Shown in pieces: positions 1 through 7,157 of a DNA stretch of 64,000 nt. A model generated the notes under the pieces. That model was not told where the DNA came from, did no database searches, and worked only from the letters and a program-made list of their open reading frames with translations. The position numbers were made by a program, and so were the translations under genes. Source of the DNA: Siculibacillus lacustris (GTDB lineage: Bacteria > Pseudomonadota > Alphaproteobacteria > Rhizobiales > Ancalomicrobiaceae); NCBI RefSeq assembly GCF_004328075.1, contig NZ_SJFN01000015.1:1-64000 (forward strand), read 5' to 3'. Every line of letters begins with the position of its first letter. Position 1 is the stretch's first letter.

Positions 1-3000
1 GGCGTCGGCGGCATCGCTCGACGGGGTCGGCGGCGCGGCGGTGGTCTCGGGCCCGAGCCGGGCGGCCAGCGCCGCGGCAATGGCGGACACCGCGGCGGGG
101 CCGGCGGCGGACGGCAGCGGCGGCGGGGCGGCGGGCACGTTCGGGCTCAATGTGGCGTGCGGCGGCTCAGTGATCGGGTGCGGCTCCGAAGGGGCGAGCG
201 AGGTTGCGGGAAGTGGGGCCGTTGCCTGCACCTCGGCCGCGCGTTCCGGCGGACGCTCGTTGAGTGTCGGAGCGGCGGTCGCGATCGGCGCCGCAGCCGG
301 CGCTTCCACGGACGTCGATTCGTCCGTCGGCGTCCGGCCGGCAATTTCGGGTGCGTCGGGAGCGCGGGTGACGGGCTCGCCGGTCTCGCCGCCGAAGGCG
401 CCGTCGCCACCATCACCGCCGTCGGGGCGGGCGGGCTCGTGCGGGTGGGCGACACCGGCGGATTCGCCGTCGCCCGGCCAGGCCGGCGGCTCGGAGCGAT
501 CGATCGCCGGGGCGTCGCCTGCCGGCTGTTCGGGGGCGGGGACCGGCGCCGGCGCGGCGTCGGGGTCGGCGGAGGCGAGGGGCGCGATCTCGGCGACGGG
601 TGCGGCGGCGGTGGCGAGGGGCGCGATCTCGGCGAGGCGCTCGACGGTGTCGATCTCTGCCGGGACGACGGAGGCGGCCGGGGTCTCAGGCATCGCCGGG
701 GCGATCGGCGCGGGCCGATCGTCGGCGGGTGCGGCCGGGGCGTCGACGGTGGGGGTGACGCGGGCGGCTTCGGCGGCGAGGCGCCGGCCGGTGGCGGTCG
801 GATCGGGGACGATCTCTTCGGCGCGGCAGGTGCCGAAGCCGCGGAAACCGGCGAAGACGCGGCCGCGGTCGAAGGCGGGGAGCGCGGCGAGATCGATCGG
901 CAGGCGCAGCGCCTCGCCCTCGATCGGCCACAGCACGGTGCGGCCGCTCCAGGTGTCGCGGCGATCGAGCGCCGCAGCGACGCGGCCATCGCCATCGAGG
1001 CCCCAGCGGCGCGCGACCTCGCTCCAGGTCAGGCCGACGACGGCTGCCGCGGCCGGGCCGACCGCCGCCGCCAGTTCCTCGGAGACCAGGGTGAAACGCC
1101 GGTCGGCGTCCATCTGCCAGACGAACTTGACCGCCCGGTCGAGCGGCGCGAAGGCGAAGGTCGAAGCCTCGGAGGCGTCCTCGGCGGTGGTGTTCGCGGC
1201 GTCCTCCTTGATCGCGGTCGCAGCGTCGTCGGACGGGTTGCCCGTCCCCACCGGGGTCGGGTGGACGTCGGCGTCTGCAACGGTGGTTGGGGCGGTGTGG
1301 GCCTCGGACGGACCCGCGACCGGGGCGGCGGGCTCGTCGGGAGTTGCGATCGCGACCGGGGCCGAAGGCTCGGCCGTTGCCGCGATCTCTTCCGGGGCGT
1401 CGACGGGGGCGGGAACCGCGACCGGCGGTGCGTGGTCGAGGGTGGTGGGCACGCGGTCGGTCGGCGCCGCGGCGGCGATGGTGGAGACCGCGGCGTCGAT
1501 GTCGGCGATCGTCGCCCCGGGGGCGACGTGGACGGTGGTCGGCGTGATGACGGCGCGCACGACCTCGGGGGCCACGGTCGCGACCGCGGCGATCGGTGCG
1601 ACGTCCGACCCGAGGGGGAGCGCGGGCGCCGAAAGCGGGGCGGTCGAGCGGTCGACGGCGACCGAGGACTCGACGCGCTGTGCCGGCGCGGCAACGGCAG
1701 TGGTGGCGGTCACGAGATCGGCGACGGCGATGTCGGACGCCGGCGACGTGGCCTCGGGGGTCGGGGTGACGACCAGCGTCGCGACGGGGGCGGGACGGGC
1801 GGCGAGCGGCGTCGCGGCTTCGGCGTCGATCGCCGACGGCAGGGCCGCGGCTTCCGCGACGAGGGGCGCCGCGGTCGCGGCGGCAGCCGGGATCGACCCG
1901 GCGAGATCGTCGAATTCGTGGTCTTCGGCGCCCGGCGACATCGGCGCGAACAACAGTACCGCCTCGACATCGTCGAACGGATCTTCGCCGAACGAGGCGG
2001 CGTCGCTCGGGGCGGCGACGATCGCCGCGGGGGCCGCGGTCGCGGTCGCCGTGATCGCCAGGGCGCCGGCCAGGGCCGGGATCTCGCCGATCGGGGCGGC
2101 CGGAATCGCTTCGGGTTCGGCCATGGCGCTCTCGGCGGTCGCCACGGCTTCGGCCGGGGCGGCGGTGGGAGCGGTTTGCGCGAGGGGGGGCGCGGTCTGC
2201 GCTTCGGCCTCCGGATGCGCCGGCGCTTCGGCCAGAGGCTCGGCCGGGCCGGCCTCGGGTGCGATCCCGGCGATTTCCGCGGCGCGCGTCGCTTCGGTCT
2301 CGATCGGTGCGGGGGGCGTCGGCGGGAGCGCTGCGATCGGGGCGTGCGGGTGCTGCGCCGGGGCCTCGGCGAGCGGGGTCGCCGGCTCGGCTTCGACGGC
2401 GACGGGTTCGGCCGCGACCTCGTCGGCGACCGGGCGGACGACGAGCAGGCGGCGGGCGTCGGCGGCGACGCCGAGGCGCACCAATACGACGTCGCGGCGC
2501 CGGCCGGGGGCGCCGAATCGACGTTCGATCGGCGCGGAATCGTCTTCGTCGAACAGCGCTTCGATGGAGTCGTGCAGATCGTCGAGGGCGGCATGATCGC
2601 CGATCGCCGCGGCGACGTCGCCGTCGGCGTCGAAGATCACCGCGAGGCCGGCCGGGCCGGCGAGCGGGGCGAGGCTGTCGGCGAGCGTCGGCGCGGCGGC
2701 GTCGGCGCGCGGCTCGTCGATCTCGACGCGGACCAGCGCCGGTTCGCCGAGCGGGCGGCGGACGACCATCGACAGGAGGCGCGGGCGCAGGCCGTCGGGC
2801 AGGCGCAGCAGTTCGCGAGCTTCTTCGCCGGGGGCGGCCCGGGCGGCGAAGCGGGCCAGCCGGTCGGCGACGCGCGAATCGAGCGCCCCGGCGGTGCCGA
2901 AGGCCTCGGCGCCGGTGCCGAGGAAACGCAGGCCGGCGGCGTTGGCGAAGATCAGGGTCCGGCCGTCGGCGGCGACGACGAATCCCGGCTTGGACGAGCC

Positions 3001-3063
3001 GACCAACTCGCCGATACCGTCGCGGGGCAATGTCCGCCAGATCGACTGCAGCTTCTCGTCCAT
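1..3063 (-). CDS. Large PAS-domain sensor kinase, N-terminal part (gene runs off the left edge)
   Basis: Open on the minus strand from ATG 3063 to base 1 with no stop (1021 codons visible). An in-frame TAG lies just upstream and GGAGG sits about 10 nt before the ATG, fixing the start. Residues about 15-110 look like a PAS-type sensor (SSKPGFVVAADGRTLIFANA). A linker extremely rich in Ala, Pro, Glu and Asp follows to about residue 640. At 642-760 comes a second sensor block starting FVWQMDADRRFTLVS and ending near GRVFAGFRGFG, a signature I associate with Rhizobiales PAS histidine kinases of the PdhS/CbrA type. Another acidic Ala/Pro-rich stretch reaches the edge. The histidine-kinase domain itself would lie outside the window, so kinase identity is inferred. 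A perfect CtrA box lies 160 bp upstream. Confidence 0.72.
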   Translation of the reverse strand, partial: MDEKLQSIWRTLPRDGIGELVGSSKPGFVVAADGRTLIFANAAGLRFLGTGAEAFGTAGALDSRVADRLARFAARAAPGEEARELLRLPDGLRPRLLSMVVRRPLGEPALVRVEIDEPRADAAAPTLADSLAPLAGPAGLAVIFDADGDVAAAIGDHAALDDLHDSIEALFDEDDSAPIERRFGAPGRRRDVVLVRLGVAADARRLLVVRPVADEVAAEPVAVEAEPATPLAEAPAQHPHAPIAALPPTPPAPIETEATRAAEIAGIAPEAGPAEPLAEAPAHPEAEAQTAPPLAQTAPTAAPAEAVATAESAMAEPEAIPAAPIGEIPALAGALAITATATAAPAAIVAAPSDAASFGEDPFDDVEAVLLFAPMSPGAEDHEFDDLAGSIPAAAATAAPLVAEAAALPSAIDAEAATPLAARPAPVATLVVTPTPEATSPASDIAVADLVTATTAVAAPAQRVESSVAVDRSTAPLSAPALPLGSDVAPIAAVATVAPEVVRAVITPTTVHVAPGATIADIDAAVSTIAAAAPTDRVPTTLDHAPPVAVPAPVDAPEEIAATAEPSAPVAIATPDEPAAPVAGPSEAHTAPTTVADADVHPTPVGTGNPSDDAATAIKEDAANTTAEDASEASTFAFAPLDRAVKFVWQMDADRRFTLVSEELAAAVGPAAAAVVGLTWSEVARRWGLDGDGRVAAALDRRDTWSGRTVLWPIEGEALRLPIDLAALPAFDRGRVFAGFRGFGTCRAEEIVPDPTATGRRLAAEAARVTPTVDAPAAPADDRPAPIAPAMPETPAASVVPAEIDTVERLAEIAPLATAAAPVAEIAPLASADPDAAPAPVPAPEQPAGDAPAIDRSEPPAWPGDGESAGVAHPHEPARPDGGDGGDGAFGGETGEPVTRAPDAPEIAGRTPTDESTSVEAPAAAPIATAAPTLNERPPERAAEVQATAPLPATSLAPSEPHPITEPPHATLSPNVPAAPPPLPSAAGPAAVSAIAAALAARLGPETTAAPPTPSSDAADA

Positions 3064-3203
3064 CGCCGGTACGGGCCTCCAACTCAGCTACTGACCGCGG
3101 CGCCGTCCCGCGTCGTCGCGGGAAGTCGTGCGGGGGGCGACGGCGAACGAGGACTCCGGGACGACCTCCGGATTGTCCCGCCACCGGCGGCGATCATGAA
3201 GAG

Positions 3204-3217
3204 ACGATCATGATCGT
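3204..3217. promoter_or_regulatory. 14-bp perfect palindrome near the kinase promoter
   Basis: ACGATCATGATCGT is a perfect palindrome with no spacer, 4 bp from the CtrA box. It could bind a dimeric regulator of the kinase gene or of the phasin on the other side. No binding protein can be named from sequence alone. Confidence 0.3.
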
Positions 3218-3221
3218 GTCA

Positions 3222-3236
3222 TTAACACTCTGTTAA
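3222..3236. promoter_or_regulatory. CtrA box (TTAA-N7-TTAA), perfect
   Basis: TTAACACTCTGTTAA matches the full consensus for the cell-cycle regulator CtrA exactly. It lies 160 bp upstream of the sensor kinase start (3063, minus) and about 240 bp upstream of the first phasin. The kinase is the more natural target. Such a site is uncommon by chance in DNA this GC-rich. Confidence 0.65.
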
Positions 3237-3331
3237 TATAGGTGAACCCTCGGTGGGGTCCACTGCTCAGACGCATCCCCCGGCGGCGATCGTCGGGCAG
3301 GGTTAATCCCGGACCGCCTGACGCTACGTTT

Positions 3332-3350
3332 TATGTTGCACTGCAACATA
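3332..3350. promoter_or_regulatory. Probable PhaR operator upstream of phasin 1
   Basis: TATGTTGCACTGCAACATA is a perfect inverted repeat (two 9-bp arms around one central base) 124 bp upstream of the phasin start. PhaR repressors of alphaproteobacteria bind TGC-rich dyads upstream of phasin genes and leave them when polyhydroxybutyrate accumulates. A related TGCA-N-TGCA sequence precedes the second phasin, which supports the reading. Confidence 0.6.
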
Positions 3351-3473
3351 GATTCTGCTATCAAGATCCTGCCTCGCGACGCCATCCGCGGTCGATCCGA
3401 CCGGGGCCGGCGGGTCCCTCGACGAGGTCCCGACTTTTCGCGGCGCCCGGCGCCGCTCCCAAGGAGACGTCCC

Positions 3474-3857
3474 ATGGCCACCGACAAGACCTTCGAGATT
3501 CCCGAGCAGATCCGCACCTTCGCCGAGAAGAGCGTCGAGCAGGCCAAGAAGGCCGTCGACGACTTCATCGCCGCGACCCACGAGGCCGTGGCCAAGGTCG
3601 AATCGTCCTCGGCCACCGTCCAGAACGGCGCCCTCGACCTCAACAAGAAGGTCCTGTCGCTCGCCGAACAGAACCTCACCTCGGCCTTCGAACACGCCCA
3701 GAAGCTGATCCACGCCAAGGATCCCCAGGAGCTGCTGGCGCTGCAGAGCGAGTTCCTGAAGGCCCAGGCCGCCTCGTTCGGCGAGCAGGTCCGCCAGATC
3801 GGCGACGCCGCCGCCAAGACCGTCGCCTCGATCACCGAGAAGGCGACCAAGGGCTGA
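3474..3857 (+). CDS. Phasin (short form)
   Basis: 127 residues starting MATDKTFEIPEQIRTFAEKS; AAGGAG sits 8 nt before the ATG at 3474. The whole chain is the Phasin_2 type domain: amphipathic helices with repeated Ala/Lys/Gln, few prolines and no signal peptide or membrane segment. Phasins coat intracellular polyhydroxyalkanoate granules and control their size and number. A second, longer phasin follows 345 bp downstream, and each gene has its own TGCA-rich operator, so they are probably separately transcribed but co-regulated. No polymerase or depolymerase gene is in the window, so the type of polymer cannot be checked here. Confidence 0.9.
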   Translation: MATDKTFEIPEQIRTFAEKSVEQAKKAVDDFIAATHEAVAKVESSSATVQNGALDLNKKVLSLAEQNLTSAFEHAQKLIHAKDPQELLALQSEFLKAQAASFGEQVRQIGDAAAKTVASITEKATKG

Positions 3858-4011
3858 TCCTCGCCCGCGGTCGTCCACCGAGCCGAACACGCGGGCGGGG
3901 TCGTCGAAAGACGGCTCCGCCCGAGTTGTGACAGGGGGGCGTCGTCGCCTCCGCGACCTTCCGAGACCCGACGCCGATCCTCGCGGAGGGCGTCGCGAAG
4001 CCGAGGTCGAC

Positions 4012-4047
4012 TATTGTGCAATGCAATATAATATTGCGATGCAGCAG
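4012..4047 (+). promoter_or_regulatory. Phasin 2 promoter with PhaR-like operator over the -10
   Basis: TTGTGCAATGCAATA (from 4014) and TTGCGATGCAG (4034-4044) are two TGCA-type half-dyads flanking a perfect TATAAT at 4027-4032. A repressor bound here would cover the -10 element. The TGCA-N-TGCA core is shared with the dyad before phasin 1. Confidence 0.55.
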
Positions 4048-4202
4048 AAGCAGCGCTATGGTTCGCAAGGGCGATCCGAACGGGGGTCGCCGGGCGTGAA
4101 CTCTGCCGAGCGGAGGCTGCGCCGGGGGAGGCGCCGGTCGTCTCCGAGGCCGGAAGGGCCGCCGAGAGGCGTCGGCCGGAACGACAACCAGGAGAGAACA
4201 GC

Positions 4203-4955
4203 ATGACCCAGGCGAAGACCCCGACCAAGCGCACCGCCAAGGCGCCGAGCGCGCGGGCGATCCCGTCGCAGCCGGCGGCGACCGAAACGCCGGCCGCCGT
4301 GTCCGCGCCGATCGCGGCCGCACCGGTCGAGCCCGCGCCGGTCGAAGCGCCGGTCGCTCCGGCACCGGTGGTCGAAGCTCCGGCGGTCGCCGCCGCGCCG
4401 GTGGTGCCGCCGAAGCCGGCCGCCGCGCCCGCGCCGAAGCCGGCCGCGGCGCCGGTGGAGACCGCGGCCTTCGCCCTGCCGACGTTCGAACTGCCCAAAT
4501 TCGATCTGCCGGCCTTCGACCTGCCCAAGGTCGATCTCGGCGCGCTCAACCAGGCGCAGGTTCCGGCGGCGTTCCGCGATTTCGCCGAAAAGGCGGTGGC
4601 TCAGGCCAAGGCCAATTTCGAGAAGCTGCGCGATGCCGCCGAAGAGGCGACCGACACCATCGAGGACGTCTGCGAGACGGCGCGGGCCGGGCTCTCCGAG
4701 CTCAACAGCCGGTCGATCGACGCGATCAAGGCCAACAGCGATGCGGCTTATGCCCACGCCAAGGACCTGTTGGCGGTGAAGACGGTGGCCGAGGCGATCG
4801 AGCTGCAGGCGTCGTTCCTGCGCCAGCAGTTCGAAGCGGTGGCGGCCCAGGCCAAGGGCCTGCAGGCGACCGCGACCAAGCTCGCCGGCGAGGCGGCCCA
4901 GCCGACCAAGGACGCCTTCGACAAGGCGATCCAGGCGCTGAAGCCCGAGCGCTGA
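4203..4955 (+). CDS. Phasin with Ala/Pro-rich N-terminal extension
   Basis: 250 residues; ATG 4203 is preceded by AGGAG. Residues 1-95 are a low-complexity Ala/Pro/Val segment with repeated short units such as PVEAPVAPAPVVEAP. A linker with FELPKFDLPAFDLPKVDL follows. From about residue 118 (VPAAFRDFAEKAVAQAKANFEKL) the protein is a Phasin_2 domain closely parallel to phasin 1. Long AP-rich phasins occur in several rhizobial genomes; the extension may act as a spacer on the granule surface (inference). It sits downstream of its own TGCA-rich promoter and is probably induced with PHB storage. Confidence 0.88.
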   Translation: MTQAKTPTKRTAKAPSARAIPSQPAATETPAAVSAPIAAAPVEPAPVEAPVAPAPVVEAPAVAAAPVVPPKPAAAPAPKPAAAPVETAAFALPTFELPKFDLPAFDLPKVDLGALNQAQVPAAFRDFAEKAVAQAKANFEKLRDAAEEATDTIEDVCETARAGLSELNSRSIDAIKANSDAAYAHAKDLLAVKTVAEAIELQASFLRQQFEAVAAQAKGLQATATKLAGEAAQPTKDAFDKAIQALKPER

Positions 4956-4984
4956 GCGCGATTCGCGGCCGGCGGTGCCTCGCG

Positions 4985-5002
4985 CGCCCCCCGTTGGGGG
5001 CG
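4985..5002 (+). terminator. Possible terminator after phasin 2
   Basis: CGCCCCC-CGTT-GGGGGCG forms a 7-bp GC stem 30 bp past the phasin stop, followed by GCTTTGG. The T-run is short, so this is only a moderate candidate. Confidence 0.4.
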
Positions 5003-5033
5003 GCTTTGGCCGGCGGGCTGCGGAGGTGGTGAC

Positions 5034-5250
5034 GGCCGGGCGGCCGTCGTGGAGGTGGGGGGCCCAGGGCCGGTTGGTCCCATGGGAGGTCCGTCGACTC
5101 TGGCGAGCGCGGTGGCGGCGGCACCAGGCGGCGGCAAGCAACGGCCGGGCGGCTCGTGGAGGCGCGGGCCCCGGGCTTCACCGGCCCGATGGGGGCGTCC
5201 AGAGGCTCTGTCGAGCGCGGAGGTGGCGGCGGGCTGCGGCGACGGTCGAG
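5034..5250. repeat. Degenerate direct repeat, period about 109 bp
   Basis: Two imperfect copies start at 5034 and 5143. Both run GGCCGGGCGG, then CGTGGAGG, a CCCGGGC-like block, ATGGG and GTCC, and end TCTG(G/T)CGAGCGCGG. The 4956-5382 interval holds no supportable gene, and the repeats do not keep one reading frame, so this looks like non-coding duplicated spacer DNA. Confidence 0.4.
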
Positions 5251-5382
5251 CGGCGGGCGGAGGCGCGATTTCGCCCGAGGCGGCGGCGAGAGGGCACCGT
5301 ACGACATGGGGATGACAGATCGCCGGCATCGGCCCTTGCCAAGCCGGGCGTCATATCCTATCAGGAGCGCGTTCGAAGGTGA

Positions 5383-5459
5383 GCAGCTGTAGCTCAGTTG
5401 GTTAGAGCGTCGGATTGTGGCTCCGAAGGTCGGTGGTTCGAGCCCACCCAGCTGTACCA
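5383..5459 (+). tRNA. tRNA-His (GTG)
   Basis: A 77-nt cloverleaf including the encoded CCA. Acceptor 5' GCAGCTG pairs with 3' CAGCTGT, leaving a G1-U72 wobble. The D arm is GCTCAGTTGGTTAGAGC, the anticodon arm TCGGA-TTGTGGC-TCCGA with anticodon GTG, and the T arm GGTGG-TTCGAGC-CCACC. The base before position 1 is A and the discriminator is A73, so the G-1:C73 pair usual for bacterial tRNA-His is absent. That is the known alphaproteobacterial variant, whose histidyl-tRNA synthetase has co-evolved. Confidence 0.95.
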
Positions 5460-5488
5460 TCGAACCCTCTGAAAACATTGAAACTTCG

Positions 5489-5508
5489 AAGCCGCCGCAA
5501 GGCGGCTT
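5489..5508 (+). terminator. Rho-independent terminator of tRNA-His
   Basis: AAGCCGCC-GCAA-GGCGGCTT is a perfect 8-bp stem with a GNRA-type loop, then TTTCGTCGTTCT, 30 bp past the tRNA. Confidence 0.8.
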
Positions 5509-5509
5509 T

Positions 5510-6185
5510 CGTCGTTCTGGGGGGCACGGAACCCCCGGGCAATCCCGGGCGAGGGGTTCCGTCCGCGGCCGGCCGACCGGTGCCGCCCGAGCGCTCGGCC
5601 GGCCAACCGCCGTCGGCGCCTTCCCTTCGCCCTCGCGCCAGAGTTCCCCGACGCGCCGCCCGAAGGCGACCCGGAAGCGCCGGATCGACTTCGCCGAGGG
5701 CGGATCTCGACCGCTCGCCCGATCTTCTGTTCGTCAGTTCCTCCGCTCTTCCGAACTTCGCGACCCCATCGGGTCGAGGGTCTCGGCGCGAATGCCGGAG
5801 GGCCGCACTTTCCTCGCGTAGCGAGTCGCCGTGCCCGCCGTCCCGCCGCTGCCGGCCGATCGACCGACCGCCGACCGAATCCTCGGGGTAGGGGGCAGCG
5901 GGCACCCCGTTTCTCGGGTGACCGCCGCGGGTGATCGACCTGGGCAGACACCGCGGGCGGGCATCGCTCGGGCGGGATCCAGGCGATCGGTGCAGCTGAT
6001 CTACGCAGGCGGACCCCGCGTGCGGATGTCACGGGCGGCAGAGCGGGCGTTCGCCGCAAGCGTTCGGCACGAGCGGTCGCGACCGGAGCTGCCGTCGGCC
6101 TCGGAGCCGACCTTTTCGCGCGCAGACCGCCCTGGTGGTCCCCTGGGGGCTGCCCCGGACGGCTGTCCTCATCTCATCCTAAGTG
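5510..6185. other. Gene-free stretch
   Basis: About 680 bp with open frames on both strands, as expected at this GC content, but none has a ribosome-binding site, a recognisable domain or the residue bias of its neighbours. I see no RNA gene or mobile-element remnant in it. Confidence 0.5.
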
Positions 6186-6214
6186 TGATCACAGATCACA
6201 GATCATAGATCTTG
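6186..6214 (+). promoter_or_regulatory. Heptamer repeat operator candidate upstream of the hydroxyacid operon
   Basis: Four consecutive 7-mers: GATCACA (6187), GATCACA (6194), GATCATA (6201), GATCTTG (6208). The first two also form the inverted repeat TGATC-ACA-GATCA. The array ends 59 bp before the SDR start. The most likely ligand-responsive binder is the GntR protein encoded at the end of the unit (10232). Confidence 0.5.
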
Positions 6215-6273
6215 AATCCCGATTCGGACGGTGAGAGAGTGCGCCGCGGTCGGAAACGCCGGAGGACAAGAAA

Positions 6274-7056
6274 ATGTTGAAGAATCGAAATGCAATCGTC
6301 ACGGGTGCCACCAGTGGCATCGGGCTCGGCATCGCCCAGGCGCTCGCCGCGCAGGGCTGCAATCTGATGATCGGGGGATTCGCGCCGGCCGGTGTGCCCG
6401 AGCGGCTGTGCCGCGAGATCGCCGAGGAATTCGGCGTCAAGGTGATCTACTCCGGCGCCGATCTCAGCAAGCCGGCGGAGACGCGCGGGCTCGCGGCGCA
6501 GGCCCTCGAGGCCTTCGGCAACATCGACATCCTGGTCAACGACGCCGGGCTGCAATACGTCGCCCCGATCGTCGATTTCCCCGACGAGAAGTGGGAGCTC
6601 CTGCAGGCGGTGTTGCTCGACGCGCCGTTCCACCTGACCAAGGCGGTGCTGCCCGGCATGCTCGAACGCAAATGGGGCCGCATCGTCAACGTCTCGTCGG
6701 TGATGGGTATGATCGCCGCGCCGCACAAGCCCGCCTATGTGGCGGCCAAGCACGGCCTCGCCGGTCTGACCAAGTCGGTGGCGCTGGAAGTCGCCGAGCA
6801 CGGCATCACCTGCAATGCGATCATGCCGGCCACCGTACTGACCAATGTGATCCTCAGTCAGCTGCCCAACCAGGCCAAGGTGCTCGGCTGCACCGAAGAA
6901 GAGGCGATGGACCGCGTGTTCACCCAGAACATGCCGACCCATCGGCTGATCGATCCGTGGGAGATCGGCGCGACCGCGGTGTTCCTGTGCAGCGAAGGCG
7001 CCAAGTCGATCACCGGCGTTCTGCTCCCGGTCGACGGCGGCTATACGGCCCGCTGA
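6274..7056 (+). CDS. SDR-family D-3-hydroxyacid (3-hydroxybutyrate-like) dehydrogenase
   Basis: 260 residues, the usual length of D-3-hydroxybutyrate dehydrogenase; GGAGGA precedes the ATG. Residues 10-16 TGATSGI form the NAD-binding turn and NDAG is at 89-92. The catalytic set is Ser142, Tyr155 and Lys159 (YVAAK). In Pseudomonas fragi HBDH the substrate carboxylate is held by Gln94, His144, Lys152 and Gln196. Here Gln94, Lys152 and Gln196 are kept, but position 144 is Met and the shielding Trp187 is Thr. It therefore probably oxidises a 3-hydroxy acid other than 3-hydroxybutyrate to the 3-keto acid (inference). The downstream permease and keto-acid cleavage enzyme fit import and breakdown of that product. 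Confidence 0.85.
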   Translation: MLKNRNAIVTGATSGIGLGIAQALAAQGCNLMIGGFAPAGVPERLCREIAEEFGVKVIYSGADLSKPAETRGLAAQALEAFGNIDILVNDAGLQYVAPIVDFPDEKWELLQAVLLDAPFHLTKAVLPGMLERKWGRIVNVSSVMGMIAAPHKPAYVAAKHGLAGLTKSVALEVAEHGITCNAIMPATVLTNVILSQLPNQAKVLGCTEEEAMDRVFTQNMPTHRLIDPWEIGATAVFLCSEGAKSITGVLLPVDGGYTAR

Positions 7057-7157
7057 GTCGAAGACGATAAAATCAACCCGAAGCGACTGCTCGACGGAGA
7101 CGTGCCGCACGGCACTCTCCGAGCGGCTGGTCGTGTGCTCCGCTGACGGAGGGCATG

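Noticed and set aside
41-2596. Very long open frames on the plus strand opposite the sensor kinase gene, rich in Ala, Gly and Ser
   Set aside because: They are antisense of an Ala/Pro-rich coding region in GC-rich DNA. The minus-strand frame from 3063 has a ribosome-binding site, a PAS-like start and a recognisable second sensor block; the plus-strand frames have none of these.
4956-5382. A Gly/Arg-rich small protein in the repeat region before tRNA-His
   Set aside because: No ribosome-binding site, no family features, and the duplicated units fall in different frames.
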